Notes under the pieces: model-generated | What the model was told of the DNA's origin: nothing | Seen by the model: only the letters and a program-made list of their open reading frames with translations | The model's database searches: none | DNA from: SZUA-370 sp034003955 | GTDB lineage: Bacteria; Spirochaetota; Spirochaetia; Treponematales; UBA12059 | Length of the DNA: 64,000 nucleotides | NCBI GenBank assembly: GCA_034003955.1 | Contig: JAVEXO010000008.1 | Span: forward strand, 8,541-72,540 | Direction: 5' to 3' | Position numbers and translations under genes: made by a program | Part shown: piece by piece, positions 8,675 through 17,176 of the stretch | How positions within the stretch are numbered: position 1 is the first letter of the stretch | Layout: each line of letters opens with the position of its first letter

Positions 8675-9145
8675 ATGCGATGTGATGTATGCGGCTCAAG
8701 CGATAGCGTTTTCTTCGTAAAGCCCGATGGCGCGGGTGGGGAACTCCATGTTTGCAGATCCTGTGCCGTCCTCAAAGGCTATGCCCAGGCGGGAGATGGC
8801 CTCGGAGCCAGGCTCGATTCATTTCTTAACGAGGAGAATACGGCTCTTGGCCCCTGTCCCCATTGTGGATGGACGGCAGAGAGACTGGCCACAAGCGCTC
8901 AGCTGGGCTGTACGCACTGCATCAAGGTTTTCAAGCGTGAGATCATAGCCTTACGGAAGAGAGCAGGAGCAAGCGCTATGTATGATGGCAAGGTTGCGAG
9001 AGCCTCACCTGTCATTGATGCAGACGCAGGAACAAGGATGGATCTCTCTATTTCGCTTGAAAAAGCGCTGCGAGAAGAAGATTTCGAGAAGGCCGCACGT
9101 ATTAGAGACAGTCTTATATCCAGCTCTAAAAGGCCACGGGCATGA
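8675..9145 (+). CDS. mcsA: McsA-like zinc-finger/UVR protein
   Basis: McsA activates the arginine kinase McsB and links it to ClpC in Firmicutes. The 156-residue protein has four cysteine pairs (MRCDVCG, HVCRSCA, GPCPHCGW, LGCTHCI) that would bind two zinc ions. It ends in a UVR motif (EKALREEDFEKAARIRDSL), the same element found in the middle domain of the ClpC encoded two genes on. The ATG at 8675 is chosen because it places the first CxxC at the N-terminus as in the family; a TTG at 8633 would add 14 atypical residues. It lacks a ribosome-binding site and has a -10 hexamer just upstream, suggesting a leaderless mRNA. Its stop overlaps the mcsB start by 4 bases. No ctsR precedes it. Confidence 0.88.
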   Translation: MRCDVCGSSDSVFFVKPDGAGGELHVCRSCAVLKGYAQAGDGLGARLDSFLNEENTALGPCPHCGWTAERLATSAQLGCTHCIKVFKREIIALRKRAGASAMYDGKVARASPVIDADAGTRMDLSISLEKALREEDFEKAARIRDSLISSSKRPRA

Positions 9146-10257
9146 CCCTGTCCAGCCCGGCTACCAGCCCCCTTCCTCAACGAGACTATCCCCTGTTCGA
9201 TATAGTCGTTCGTTCCCGCGTCTCGGTGGACAGGAATGTTGATGGATTCCGCTTTCCCCACCTGCTATCGGCAGAAGAGTCAACAGAGATCGAGACGATA
9301 CTGTGCAGAGCAATGCGAGGAATTGGATTTGCCTTGGCCAGGGTCGGTGATATGGATAGTGGGTTCAGATCCAGGCTCGCCGAGCGAGAGCTTTACTCGC
9401 GTCAGTATCTGCTTGATGAAGGCAAGTATGTCGTACTCAGCCCCGATGCCATTCTTTGGATGGCCATAAATGACAGTAATCATCTTTCAATACGCGCAAG
9501 CAGGCCTGGCCTGAGCCTCTTGGAGGCATGGTCAGACGTTTCTGGAACCGACGACGCTCTAGAACAGATGCTTGGGCAGCATTCCTGGGCCTTCGATCCA
9601 GATATTGCTTACCTGATGTCAAGGGCCTCGTTCTGCGGCAGCGGCCTCTCTGCGGGAGTCACCCTGCATACTCCGGCTCTCGCCCTTTCAGGGCTGGCCG
9701 AGATGGCGTATAAGCGTGCCATGGAAGCAGGGTTCATTGTGGCCGGAGCCTACTCCAGTCTGGGGGTGTCGAGCGGATACCTCTTTGAATTGTCATTGCC
9801 TCCGGTCTATGGCGACCCTGAGCGAACATCCATCACAAGGCTGGATACGGCAGCCAGGTCAATAGCGGAGTACGAGCGACGCGCCAGAGCCGAGCTGCTT
9901 TCCAGCAGCTCATGGGATATACTCGACGTAATTGGCAGGGCGGCAGGCAGTGCAACATGCGCACGGCTTGTTTCCAGGGACGAGGCATCTGATATTGTAT
10001 CCGGCTTACGCCTAGGGCTTTCATGTGGTGTCCTAGAAGGCATGAACCTTGCAGAGGCGACAGAGTTATGGGTGTCCACCAGAATTAGACAGACAAAGAG
10101 CGATGCGGCTCCTGGCATCCAACTGGCCGATATGCCAGGCGAGCATGCCAAACGTATAGAATCTAATGTCGGTGAACCAGAGGCGGCCATACGAGCCTAT
10201 AATCTTAGAAAGATGGCTAGAGGCATAGGGTTTACCCAGGGGTACAAGGATGTTTAA
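9142..10257 (+). CDS. mcsB: McsB-like guanidino kinase homologue, active site degenerate
   Basis: Position between mcsA and clpC, length (371 residues) and overall pattern identify it as a McsB-type protein arginine kinase. The framework is recognisable: VVRSRVSVDRN near residue 22, AINDSNHLSIRAS at 108-120, GLSAGVTLHTPAL at 168-180. Key positions differ from active McsB. The nucleotide-binding SSRIRLARN has lost its second Arg. The catalytic NEEDH is NDSNH. The PTNLGTGLRAS loop is RASFCGSGLSA. The SEA.G motif reads SSLGVSSG. The protein may be catalytically dead and act as an adaptor, or may have diverged activity. It overlaps mcsA by 4 bases and clpC by 8, so all three are tightly coupled. 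Confidence 0.8.
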   Translation: MTLSSPATSPLPQRDYPLFDIVVRSRVSVDRNVDGFRFPHLLSAEESTEIETILCRAMRGIGFALARVGDMDSGFRSRLAERELYSRQYLLDEGKYVVLSPDAILWMAINDSNHLSIRASRPGLSLLEAWSDVSGTDDALEQMLGQHSWAFDPDIAYLMSRASFCGSGLSAGVTLHTPALALSGLAEMAYKRAMEAGFIVAGAYSSLGVSSGYLFELSLPPVYGDPERTSITRLDTAARSIAEYERRARAELLSSSSWDILDVIGRAAGSATCARLVSRDEASDIVSGLRLGLSCGVLEGMNLAEATELWVSTRIRQTKSDAAPGIQLADMPGEHAKRIESNVGEPEAAIRAYNLRKMARGIGFTQGYKDV

Positions 10258-12784
10258 AGGATTGACCAAACGGGCTCAAAGGGTTCTTACCATATTGGCT
10301 CAGGAAGAGGCGAGGCGTTTCCATGCCGGAGAGCTTGCACCTGAGCACGTCCTGCTATCGCTTATAAACGAAGGCGAGGGTACAGGTTTCAACCTCCTGT
10401 CATCGCTCAAGATTGACATACGCGAGCTGGCACTCAGCCTTGAACGAGCGGTCTCTGGACGCAAGGGAGGATTCCTGTTAGGGGATGCTCCTCTATCGCG
10501 GCGTCTCAAGTCAATGCTTGAAACAGCAGCAGAAGAAGCCAGAATACTTGACGGCGAGTACATAGGAACAGAACACCTCGTCATAGCGGCGGCCAGGGAG
10601 AGTGGATCGGTTTTTGAACAATTTCTTTCACGCTGCGGTGTCTTCTATGAGCAGCTTCGTGTTTCGCTCAAGTTGATCGCGAGCGCCGGAACCGATGATG
10701 AAATACCAGGCAGGATAGATACCAGAACGGAAACCCGTGGCAAGAACCCGAGCGGATCACAGGCTTCAAGCATGAGGAGGCCGGCGACAGGAGCCACTCC
10801 CATGTTAGACGAACATTCAAGAGATCTCAGCGCTCTAGCCGCAGATGACAGGATAGACCCCGTCATAGGCCGTGATAAAGAGACTAGGCGTATAATCAAC
10901 ATACTGTCGCGGAGAAGCAAGAATAACCCCGTTCTTATAGGTGATCCTGGAGTAGGAAAGACGGCCATAGTCGAGGGGCTTGCCATAAAGATGGTCAAGG
11001 GTGATGTGCCGGATGGACTGCTTGGCAAGCGTCTTCTCGTTCTAGACATGGCCTCAATCGTCGCAGGCACCAAGTACCGTGGTGAATTTGAGGAGCGCCT
11101 GAAACGCATCATGAAGGAGATAGCCGCTTCTGGCAATATCATACTCTTCATAGATGAACTCCACACCATCATAGGTGCAGGTAGCGCCGAAGGAACGATA
11201 GACGCCTCTAACATGCTCAAGCCGGCTCTTTCCAGGGGAGAGATCCAGTGCATAGGTGCTACGACACTCGACGAATATCGCAAGTACTTCGAGAAGGACG
11301 CGGCCTTGGAGCGGCGATTCCAGACTGTGCTCGTCGAAGAGCCCACGATAGAGCAGTCAATAGACATCCTTAATGGCATCAAGGAACGATACGAGCGCTA
11401 TCATGGTGTACGCTTCTCGCCTGACTCCATAGAGGCATCGGTGCATTTTGCCGATCGTTATGTCAGCGACCGTTTCCTGCCTGACAAGGCCATAGACGTG
11501 CTCGATGAGGCGGGGGCACGCAAGAAGGTAGAGCATCCCGTTAGGGGGACCCAGCTGGGTACCATAGAGTCTGAGATACGAAAACTGACAGAGGAGAAGC
11601 TAGCTCTAGTCTCCACCCAAAACTACGAACGTGCCGCCGAGGTTCGCGATAGGGTTAGAGTGCTCAAGGCCGAGCTGGAAGAAATGAAGACCAGGTCCTC
11701 TTCCTTGGCGGGAGATGCAGGAACAGTAAGTGTAGACGACGTACGCCTGATTGTATCGGAGATGACAGGCATACCCGTTTATAGGATAGCAGAAGGAGAA
11801 TCAGAACGGCTCACGAGCCTGGAGGCCGAGCTCCATAGGCGAGTCATAGGCCAGGATTACGCCGTTACTGCCCTGGCCGCGGCTGTCAGGCGGTCCCGTG
11901 CAGGCATATCCGATCCACATAGGCCTCTTGGTTCCTTTATTTTCCTTGGTCCCACCGGTGTTGGCAAGACCCTGCTGGCAAAATCACTGGCAGAGAGCCT
12001 TTTTGGTAGTGAAGATGCCCTAATCCGCATAGACATGTCAGACTTCATGGAGAAGCATAATGCTGCCCGCCTGGTGGGGGCTCCTCCTGGCTATGTAGGC
12101 TATCAGGAAGGCGGGATGCTGACAGAGAAGGTCAGGCGCAAGCCCTATAGCGTTGTTCTTTTTGACGAGATTGAGAAGGCTCATCCTGACGTGTTTAACC
12201 TACTCTTGCAATTATTGGAAGAAGGCGAACTCAGGGACAATCTGGGGCATGCCGTCTCATTCCGCAACTGCGTCATCATAATGACGAGCAATGCCGGTAC
12301 CCGTGATTTGATACGTGGCGCAAGGCTTGGTTTTGGAGCCGAGGCACAGCGATTCGACTTCGAGGCCGTCAAGTCGGCGGCCTTGACTGAGCTAAAGCGG
12401 CTCTTTAACCCTGAGTTTATAAACCGGGTAGACCAGGTGGTCGTATTCCATCCTCTCGACCGGGAGCAGGTACAAGGCGTACTGGAGCTGGAGCTATCAC
12501 GGCTCAGGCGGCGGCTTGCAGAACGTGGCGTCTCACTTGAATTGGATAAGAAGGCCGTAGACAGGCTTGTCTTGGACGGCTATGACGAGGCCTACGGAGC
12601 ACGGCCGATGCGAAGGCTTATAACAAAGCTTATAGAGGACCCCCTGGCTACGAGCATCGTAGAAGGCGCATGCCCTCCTGGTGCGACCGTAAGGGTGCGG
12701 GAGAAGAACGGTGAATTGACGCTCAAGATAGTCAACTCCTCACGTCAGGTGACGGCTCCTGTCGAGGCCAGCAAGGATTCCTGA
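10250..12784 (+). CDS. clpC: ClpC-type AAA+ unfoldase
   Basis: ClpC unfolds substrates for ClpP. The 844-residue protein has two N-terminal Clp_N repeats (residues ~1-145), AAA domain 1 (Walker A IGDPGVGKTA near 227, Walker B ILFIDELHTI), a middle domain with a UVR-like helix (QNYERAAEVRDRVRVLKAEL, ~455-475), AAA domain 2 (GPTGVGKT near 567, VVLFDEIEKAHPDVF) and a C-terminal D2-small domain. The short middle domain makes it ClpC rather than ClpB. The ATG at 10250 lies inside the end of mcsB. A Gly-rich P-loop for ClpP binding was not looked for position by position. The gene ends with no space before the convergent rqcH-type gene and no visible terminator. Confidence 0.95.
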   Translation: MFKGLTKRAQRVLTILAQEEARRFHAGELAPEHVLLSLINEGEGTGFNLLSSLKIDIRELALSLERAVSGRKGGFLLGDAPLSRRLKSMLETAAEEARILDGEYIGTEHLVIAAARESGSVFEQFLSRCGVFYEQLRVSLKLIASAGTDDEIPGRIDTRTETRGKNPSGSQASSMRRPATGATPMLDEHSRDLSALAADDRIDPVIGRDKETRRIINILSRRSKNNPVLIGDPGVGKTAIVEGLAIKMVKGDVPDGLLGKRLLVLDMASIVAGTKYRGEFEERLKRIMKEIAASGNIILFIDELHTIIGAGSAEGTIDASNMLKPALSRGEIQCIGATTLDEYRKYFEKDAALERRFQTVLVEEPTIEQSIDILNGIKERYERYHGVRFSPDSIEASVHFADRYVSDRFLPDKAIDVLDEAGARKKVEHPVRGTQLGTIESEIRKLTEEKLALVSTQNYERAAEVRDRVRVLKAELEEMKTRSSSLAGDAGTVSVDDVRLIVSEMTGIPVYRIAEGESERLTSLEAELHRRVIGQDYAVTALAAAVRRSRAGISDPHRPLGSFIFLGPTGVGKTLLAKSLAESLFGSEDALIRIDMSDFMEKHNAARLVGAPPGYVGYQEGGMLTEKVRRKPYSVVLFDEIEKAHPDVFNLLLQLLEEGELRDNLGHAVSFRNCVIIMTSNAGTRDLIRGARLGFGAEAQRFDFEAVKSAALTELKRLFNPEFINRVDQVVVFHPLDREQVQGVLELELSRLRRRLAERGVSLELDKKAVDRLVLDGYDEAYGARPMRRLITKLIEDPLATSIVEGACPPGATVRVREKNGELTLKIVNSSRQVTAPVEASKDS

Positions 12785-14200
12785 TCAGTGTTCTTCCTTG
12801 CCTATCTGGCGTCTTAGTTCACGCATGCGCGCGTGCATTCGTGTGTCATCTATGGTGACGCGAAGGTTCTTCTCCTGAGTCGGTAGCACAAGGCCTTTTG
12901 GTCCGTTCTTGACGCGGCGAAGATACTTGGCGTGGGTGTAGTACACATCTCCTGAGCCGGCCGAGCGTCCCTTGGAGTAATACAGGGCCAGGGCCCCCGC
13001 ATCGAGCAATATTTCAAGGGGAACGCTCTTGCCTGGCTTGGCCTTTATGAACACGTATGATCCTGCATAATCCCTGGCATGAAGCCATAGATCGTTACCC
13101 TTTACGTGGCGCCTCAGGAGCTCATCGTTCTCGGCCGCCGAGCGCCCTATGAGTAGCCGCCAGCCATGGAGCTCCAGGGAAATGCATGAGTAGCGTGTTA
13201 AGTCCTGGGATGAGGACGTGCGTCGTTTGGCAAGGAAGGCTCGTATATGGTATGGATTCTCTGTCGCCTCTATCCTCAGGCGCTCGGCTTCCAAGGCTTC
13301 TTTGCTTCTTGATAGTTCCTCTATCTCTGAGGCAGTCTCAAGAGCCCCTGAGCCTGCCTTCCTGTGTTTGTCATAGTAGGCCTTAGCATTCTCCACCGCC
13401 GATTTAGACGGATCGATCCTGATGATCACCTCACCACCCCGGTAGAAGTCATCCACCGTAACGGTGTGAGCCGAGAAGTCTGAGCCTTGATTGGCCAGGA
13501 TGATGTCGCCCAGCTCCTTCCAACGCTCGGCATCGGCGTACTCGGTGGCCATTCTTTCGAGTGATGAAAGCCTTGTGTCGAGTTGGTTCCTTCGTTGGTC
13601 GAAGTACTTGCGTGCTCGCTCCATGAGGGCGAGCCGTGATAGTTCAGAGCCATGCTCGGCGTAGTAGGCATCTATGCGATCGTTGAAGCTTCCTTCTCCA
13701 GGAAGATCCCGTACGATGAATTCTTTGGCAGGAGCCTCTCCTGGAGTCGGCTCATAGTGGCCTCCTGCCAGCTCGCCCTTCTTAGGCTTCCTGGCAAGTG
13801 CGTCGACTATCTGCCCGCCTGGAAGGCACAGTATTAGATTGGAAGCTCCAGACCAGAGGCGAGCGTACAGTATGCGCTCTCCCTGATCGCGGCCTATCCT
13901 CATTTCTACTATGCGCTCCGAGCCTATCTGACGAATGGACTCTATGCGTGCCCCCTTTATGTGGGAGCGCAAGAGTTCCATGAAGCGCTGGGGCTTCTCG
14001 GCCTTGGGTACGAGTGTCTTTGTTGCGTGGAGCCTGCACGAGCCATGAGCCACACAGAAGAGGAGTTCAGTCGATGCTCCGGGTTTGTAGCATGATAGCA
14101 GGAGAGTATCGTAAGAGGGTTGCACGACCTTCTGTATCTGAGCGCCACACAGATCAAGTTCTGATAGTACAAGGTCTATCTCGCGCCAGTTAAGCGACAT
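12785..14200 (-). CDS. rqcH: NFACT protein (RqcH/FbpA family)
   Basis: RqcH binds stalled 50S subunits and recruits alanyl-tRNA to add alanine tails; older annotation calls the family fibronectin-binding protein. The 471-residue protein has an NFACT-N domain (residues ~1-180), a helical and coiled-coil centre (SRLALMERARKYFDQRRNQ), and a C-terminal NFACT-R domain (LWLHARDYAGSYVFIKAKPG and VYYTHAKYLRRVKNGPKGLV). It is about 100 residues shorter than Bacillus RqcH. The Asp-Arg pair usually written GxDRIV appears as GSERIVEM, a conservative change. The ATG at 14200 follows AAGGAT. It lies downstream of secA on the same strand, separated by an AG-rich inverted repeat, and its stop abuts clpC. Confidence 0.88.
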   Translation of the reverse strand: MSLNWREIDLVLSELDLCGAQIQKVVQPSYDTLLLSCYKPGASTELLFCVAHGSCRLHATKTLVPKAEKPQRFMELLRSHIKGARIESIRQIGSERIVEMRIGRDQGERILYARLWSGASNLILCLPGGQIVDALARKPKKGELAGGHYEPTPGEAPAKEFIVRDLPGEGSFNDRIDAYYAEHGSELSRLALMERARKYFDQRRNQLDTRLSSLERMATEYADAERWKELGDIILANQGSDFSAHTVTVDDFYRGGEVIIRIDPSKSAVENAKAYYDKHRKAGSGALETASEIEELSRSKEALEAERLRIEATENPYHIRAFLAKRRTSSSQDLTRYSCISLELHGWRLLIGRSAAENDELLRRHVKGNDLWLHARDYAGSYVFIKAKPGKSVPLEILLDAGALALYYSKGRSAGSGDVYYTHAKYLRRVKNGPKGLVLPTQEKNLRVTIDDTRMHARMRELRRQIGKEEH

Positions 14201-14220
14201 GCTATCCTTAGGTTAAAGAC

Positions 14221-14324
14221 AACGAAGAGAATAAGAGGAAAAGAGTTTTGGAAAGAGAAGATGTAGAAAAAACATTCTTTATTATCCTCTCTTTCTTTTC
14301 TCGTATACTCTTATTCTCTTTGTT
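14221..14324. repeat. AG-rich inverted repeat between secA and the NFACT gene
   Basis: The 17-base left arm (14221-14237) and the reverse complement of the right arm (14308-14324) differ at one position, AACGAAGAGAATAAGAG against AACAAAGAGAATAAGAG; the mismatch is a G-U pair in RNA. The 70-base interior carries further partly complementary purine/pyrimidine tracts. The same AACGAAGAG and AGAATAAGAG words recur at 63866-63890, so this is a dispersed element. In the secA to rqcH direction it could act as a terminator or mRNA-stabilising hairpin. Confidence 0.65.
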
Positions 14325-14342
14325 CAAAATAGTGTTCGTCTA

Positions 14343-17111
14343 TCATGCGCCGTGGCAGTGTTTGTACTTCTTGCCTGAACCGCAGGGACAGGGGTCGTTC
14401 CTTCCCACCTTGGGGTAGGTTCTAACGACGGTGGTATTCCTCGGGGCCGCACCCTGGGCCATAGCCGTGGAGCCGGCCTGAGCCTTGGCTTCCACCGCGG
14501 CTTGAGCACCGCCGAATTGCCCCATCTGTTCGTGCCGTGTCTCTCCGCCTGTGGCTACCGGCCTCACGCTGCGGTCTTCCTGCTTCTGTATGCGTACCAG
14601 GTATAGGGTGCTGGCTACCGCCTTGCGTATGTCCTCTATCATGACATCGAAGAGCTCGAAGCCTTCCAGCTTGTACTCGAGGAGCGGATTCTTCTGGGCG
14701 TAGTGGCGCAGGTAGACAGCCTCTCTCAGAGCCTCCATATTCTCGAGGTGATCGAGCCACTTCTGGTCAATTGCGGCGAGGTATTTCCATCTGAGGAAGT
14801 GATTGAGGTTTTCAGAGCCGGCCATGGCCAGCTTCTCTTCCATGTCGCGGTCAAGCTCGGCAATGGCGGTGGCCTTGAGATCGTCTATCTTCCTGGCCTC
14901 CGGAGCATCGGACTTGAATGGTAACACGAAGCCAAATGCCGTCTTAAGGCCTTCCTGTAGTTCAGTGTATGCTGCCTTCTGATCAGACTTAAGCCCATCC
15001 TCATAGCCCTGAAGGTAGAGATCTACCATCTCACGAGCCGCGGCTACGACTCTGACGGTCAGGTCGCCATCCTTGCCAATGCTATCACGCTGGTTGTAGA
15101 TGAATTTTCTCTGCTGGTTTAAGACATCGTCGTACTCGAGGAGGTGCTTGCGTATGTCGAAGTTGCGTTCCTCTACGCGCTTCTGGGCGCTAGCCATAGT
15201 CCTGTTGAGCAGAGGATGGTAGATAGGTTCACCTTCCTTCATGCCCACCTTCATCATGAGCCCCTTGAGGTTGGAGCCACCGAACAGCCGCATCAGGTCG
15301 TCATCGAGGGATATAAAGAATCTTGATCTACCAGGGTCTCCCTGACGGCCAGATCTACCTCGCAGCTGGTTGTCTATGCGCCTTGACTCGTGGCGTTCGG
15401 TGCCAAGCACGTATAGGCCCCCTGCAGCCTTTACTTCCTCGTAATCCTTGCGCCATTTATCGTATTCCTGGGTCAGGACCTTCTTGTAGGTTTCATCGTC
15501 GGCGCTGGTACCTGCCGCCTTGCGGGCCCTGTATTCAGGGTTACCGCCCAGCTTTATATCGGTACCGCGACCGGCCATGTTGGTGGCTATTGTCACGGCG
15601 CCCCTGGATCCGGCCTCGGCAATTATTGTCGCCTCTCTGGCGTGGTTCTTGGCGTTGAGTACCTCGTGCCTTATGCCTCGTTTTGTCAGTGCCGCAGACA
15701 GGCGTTCAGACTTGTCTATGCTGACCGTGCCGACGAGCATGGGCTGGCCCTTGGCGTGAGCCTCGGCTATCTCGTCACAGATGGCATCGAACTTCTCTGA
15801 TTCGTTCAAGAAGACAAGGTCATCTTCATCAAGACGTGCTACAGGCCTGTTGGTAGGTATGACTATGACATCAAGCTCGTATATCTTCTGGAACTCTACC
15901 GACTCAGTCTCGGCGGTGCCCGTCATACCGGCAATCTTGTCGTACATACGGAAGTAGTTCTGGAAGGTTATGGTAGCCAGGGTTCGGTTGCGCCTGGCGA
16001 TCTTTATGCGTTCCTTGGCCTCTATGGCCTCATGAAGACCGTCAGAATAGCGGCGACCGTGGAGTATGCGCCCAGTGAACTCATCGACAATCTGCACGAG
16101 ACCTTCCTGGACAACGTACTCGGTATCCTTGTGGAACAGCTCCCTCGCCTTGATTGCCTGGGTAAAGTAGTGTACAAACTCGAAATTCTGCTCGTCAAAT
16201 AGCGAGCCCTGTATGAGGCCACGCTTCTGTAGGGCCGTCTCCATCGTGGCAAGGCCGTCAGAAGTAAATGAGACTTTCTTGTTTTTTTCCTCAATCTTAT
16301 AATCGCCGTTTAGGGTCTCCCCCTCTTCCTCCTTGGGATACTCACCGGTCGCGGGATCCTTCTGGACTTCGACGAGCTGGGGACAGAGACGGAAGACCTC
16401 GTTTATCTTGTATGTATCATCCTCGGCAGCACCAGAAATGATAAGCGGGGTGCGCGCCTCGTCTACAAGAATGGAGTCTATCTCGTCTACGACGCAGTAG
16501 TGATGACCACGCTGGACACGCATCGACGGTTCCATGGCCATGTTGTCGCGTAGATAATCGAAGCCAAATTCGTTATTGGTGCCATAGGTGATGTCCCTGG
16601 CGTAGGCCTCTCGTCTGGCGTCGTTGTCCATGTTTGACAGAATCGCACCCACAGAAACGCCTAAGTAGGAGTAAATAGAGCCCATCCACTGGGAGTCGCG
16701 CTCCGCCAGGTAATCGTTGACGGTCACGACGTGAACGCCCTTGCCTTCCAGTGAGTTGAGGTATGAAGCCGATACCGACGAGAGGGTCTTGCCTTCTCCT
16801 GTCTTCATTTCAACTATCCTGCCGTCATGCAGGACTATGCCGCCCATCATCTGCGTATCGAAGGCCCGCTCGCCCAAGACTCTGCGGCCTGCTTCCCGGG
16901 CCAAGGCAAAGGCCTCAGGAAGTACAGCATCGAGGGGCTCTCCCGATGCCACACGAGCCTTGAGTGCAGCCGTCTGTGCAGGGAAATCCTCTGCCTTAAG
17001 CGACATTGCCCATGATTCCTTTGCATTTATGGCATGAAGCCGGGGCAAGAGTTGCTTTATGTCTCGTTCGCGCTTCGAGCCGAAGATCGCTGTTAGGGGG
17101 TTGAACGCCAT
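14343..17111 (-). CDS. secA: Protein translocase ATPase SecA
   Basis: SecA drives preproteins through SecYEG. The 922-residue protein has Walker A EMKTGEGKTL (residues 101-110), the DEAD-type VVDEIDSILVDEARTPLI (~207-224), the arginine-rich helicase motif QLRGRSGRQGDPG, and a C-terminal zinc motif CPCGSGKKYKHCHG of the SecB/ribosome-binding type. The preprotein-crosslinking region contains an acidic insert near EYPKEEEGETLNGDYKIEE, common in this family. The ATG at 17111 has no Shine-Dalgarno; a -10 hexamer ends 9 bases upstream, which suggests a leaderless or near-leaderless transcript. A lipoprotein gene diverges from the other side of the 65-base gap. Confidence 0.97.
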   Translation of the reverse strand: MAFNPLTAIFGSKRERDIKQLLPRLHAINAKESWAMSLKAEDFPAQTAALKARVASGEPLDAVLPEAFALAREAGRRVLGERAFDTQMMGGIVLHDGRIVEMKTGEGKTLSSVSASYLNSLEGKGVHVVTVNDYLAERDSQWMGSIYSYLGVSVGAILSNMDNDARREAYARDITYGTNNEFGFDYLRDNMAMEPSMRVQRGHHYCVVDEIDSILVDEARTPLIISGAAEDDTYKINEVFRLCPQLVEVQKDPATGEYPKEEEGETLNGDYKIEEKNKKVSFTSDGLATMETALQKRGLIQGSLFDEQNFEFVHYFTQAIKARELFHKDTEYVVQEGLVQIVDEFTGRILHGRRYSDGLHEAIEAKERIKIARRNRTLATITFQNYFRMYDKIAGMTGTAETESVEFQKIYELDVIVIPTNRPVARLDEDDLVFLNESEKFDAICDEIAEAHAKGQPMLVGTVSIDKSERLSAALTKRGIRHEVLNAKNHAREATIIAEAGSRGAVTIATNMAGRGTDIKLGGNPEYRARKAAGTSADDETYKKVLTQEYDKWRKDYEEVKAAGGLYVLGTERHESRRIDNQLRGRSGRQGDPGRSRFFISLDDDLMRLFGGSNLKGLMMKVGMKEGEPIYHPLLNRTMASAQKRVEERNFDIRKHLLEYDDVLNQQRKFIYNQRDSIGKDGDLTVRVVAAAREMVDLYLQGYEDGLKSDQKAAYTELQEGLKTAFGFVLPFKSDAPEARKIDDLKATAIAELDRDMEEKLAMAGSENLNHFLRWKYLAAIDQKWLDHLENMEALREAVYLRHYAQKNPLLEYKLEGFELFDVMIEDIRKAVASTLYLVRIQKQEDRSVRPVATGGETRHEQMGQFGGAQAAVEAKAQAGSTAMAQGAAPRNTTVVRTYPKVGRNDPCPCGSGKKYKHCHGA

Positions 17112-17120
17112 GTCGCTTAA

Positions 17121-17148
17121 TCTATATCTTTTAATGACGAGCGGTCAA
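17121..17148 (-). promoter_or_regulatory. secA promoter close to the start codon
   Basis: On the minus strand, TTGACC (17148-17143) and TATAGA (17126-17121) are separated by 16 bases. The hexamer ends 9 bases before the ATG, so the mRNA leader would be about 3 bases. No ribosome-binding site lies in between. Confidence 0.5.
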
Positions 17149-17176
17149 GCGAACCGCATACGGGTGGAGGCTGCCG

